Positions 41,557-41,920 of a DNA stretch of 41,920 nt are shown here, in pieces. Position numbers and translations under genes: made by a program. The first letter of the stretch is position 1. Each line of letters starts with the position of its first letter. The stretch is from Porticoccaceae bacterium. GTDB taxonomy: Bacteria; Pseudomonadota; Gammaproteobacteria; Pseudomonadales; Porticoccaceae. The notes under the pieces were generated by a model. That model was not told where the DNA came from. It did no database searches and saw only the letters and a program-made list of their open reading frames with translations. The stretch lies in the NCBI GenBank assembly GCA_023229065.1, contig JALNZZ010000005.1, positions 1 to 41,920 of the forward strand. The letters are read 5' to 3'.

Positions 41557-41920
41557 ATGAGTGAACGACCAGCTGCCCTGGTAACAGGCGGTGCTATCCG
41601 TGTGGGACTGCACTTTGCCAGAACCCTTGCAGCCAAGGGCTACGATGTGGCCATTCACTACAACAGTTCGAGCGCCAACGCGGAAACAGCCGCGACCGAA
41701 ATCCGCAGCCTTGGTGTACGCTGTGAAATCTTCCCTTGGGACTTTCTCTCCGGCCAGGACCCGTCGGGCCTGATCGACGCAGTTGCAGAGGTATTCCCGC
41801 GTCTCTCGGTGCTGGTCAACTGCGCCTCCATCTACAACGCCGCCCCGGTGGCGGAAACCACCATGGCCATGTTACAAAACGAGTTCATGGTGAATTTCTT
41901 TACTCCTTTCCTGCTCAGTG
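41557..41920 (+). CDS. Pteridine-reductase-like SDR, 5' part (cut by window end)
   Basis: The first 121 residues of a short-chain dehydrogenase. The N-terminal cofactor motif reads VTGGAIRVG, which matches TGxxxRxG, the signature of pteridine reductases and FolM rather than the common TGxxxGxG. LVNCASIYNAAP follows near residue 87, the usual NNAS position. A FolM-type dihydromonapterin/dihydrofolate reductase is the likeliest identity. ATG 41557 follows GATAGGTGA. The catalytic Tyr-Lys part lies outside the window. The 340-bp gap to cfa should hold both promoters; I see nothing else in it. Confidence 0.75.
   Translation, partial: MSERPAALVTGGAIRVGLHFARTLAAKGYDVAIHYNSSSANAETAATEIRSLGVRCEIFPWDFLSGQDPSGLIDAVAEVFPRLSVLVNCASIYNAAPVAETTMAMLQNEFMVNFFTPFLLS

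Overview
The window looks like a chromosomal segment of a Gammaproteobacterium, probably a marine Cellvibrionales- or Pseudomonas-related lineage. I infer this from gene order and protein families, not from a database search. The run leuC-leuD-asd-fimV-truA-trpF-accD-folC-dedD-cvpA-purF-metZ and the purN-purM / DUF2066-hda block both match arrangements known from Pseudomonas. Most of the window is dense housekeeping sequence. I see no phage, insertion sequence, rRNA or tRNA gene.

Left edge (1-800): a CRISPR array of seven 36-bp repeats and six 30-bp spacers with an exact 66-bp period, and no cas gene in view. On the minus strand each repeat begins GTT and ends in an extended -10-like TGCTAAACT. 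This is the layout of type II-C repeats that carry their own promoter. The array lies just upstream of a nitrogen-control region with an NtrC-like palindrome and a near-consensus sigma-54 promoter. These should drive a TorF-type outer-membrane protein gene, glnK and amtB. A second PII gene (glnK2) follows amtB.

3.6-9.2 kb: deaD and trmA (RNA helicase and tRNA/RNA methyltransferase) form a minus-strand pair. They are followed by a palindromic repeat family (GTCATCCCGACC...), a YaiI/YqxD-family gene and a FadD-type acyl-CoA ligase gene. 9.2-14.5 kb: a copper P-type ATPase gene (copA) lies directly behind an unrecognised outer-membrane protein gene; DUF3014 and DUF3108 genes lie upstream. 14.6-19.2 kb: purM-purN on the minus strand, divergent from a DUF2066 gene and hda (replication control), then an orphan OmpR-family response regulator.

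19.4-35.8 kb: an acyl-CoA dehydrogenase; a LysR regulator divergent from leuCD across a perfect palindrome; asd; fimV; truA; trpF; accD; folC; dedD; cvpA; purF; metZ. leuB, found between leuD and asd in Pseudomonas, is absent here. 35.9-41.9 kb: a beta-CASP metallo-beta-lactamase-fold hydrolase, msrA, cysB, a YfcH/SDR39U1 epimerase-like gene, cfa, and the 5' part of a pteridine-reductase-like SDR gene cut by the window end.

Functionally the window combines nitrogen uptake (glnK/amtB), amino-acid synthesis (leu, asd, trpF, metZ, with cysB as sulfur regulator), purine, folate and fatty-acid synthesis (purNMF, folC, accD) and fatty-acid use or modification (fadD, acyl-CoA dehydrogenase, cfa). 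The least expected elements are the type II-C-like array with promoter-bearing repeats, the sigma-54/NtrC control region, the unknown outer-membrane gene paired with copA, and the dispersed palindromic repeats.
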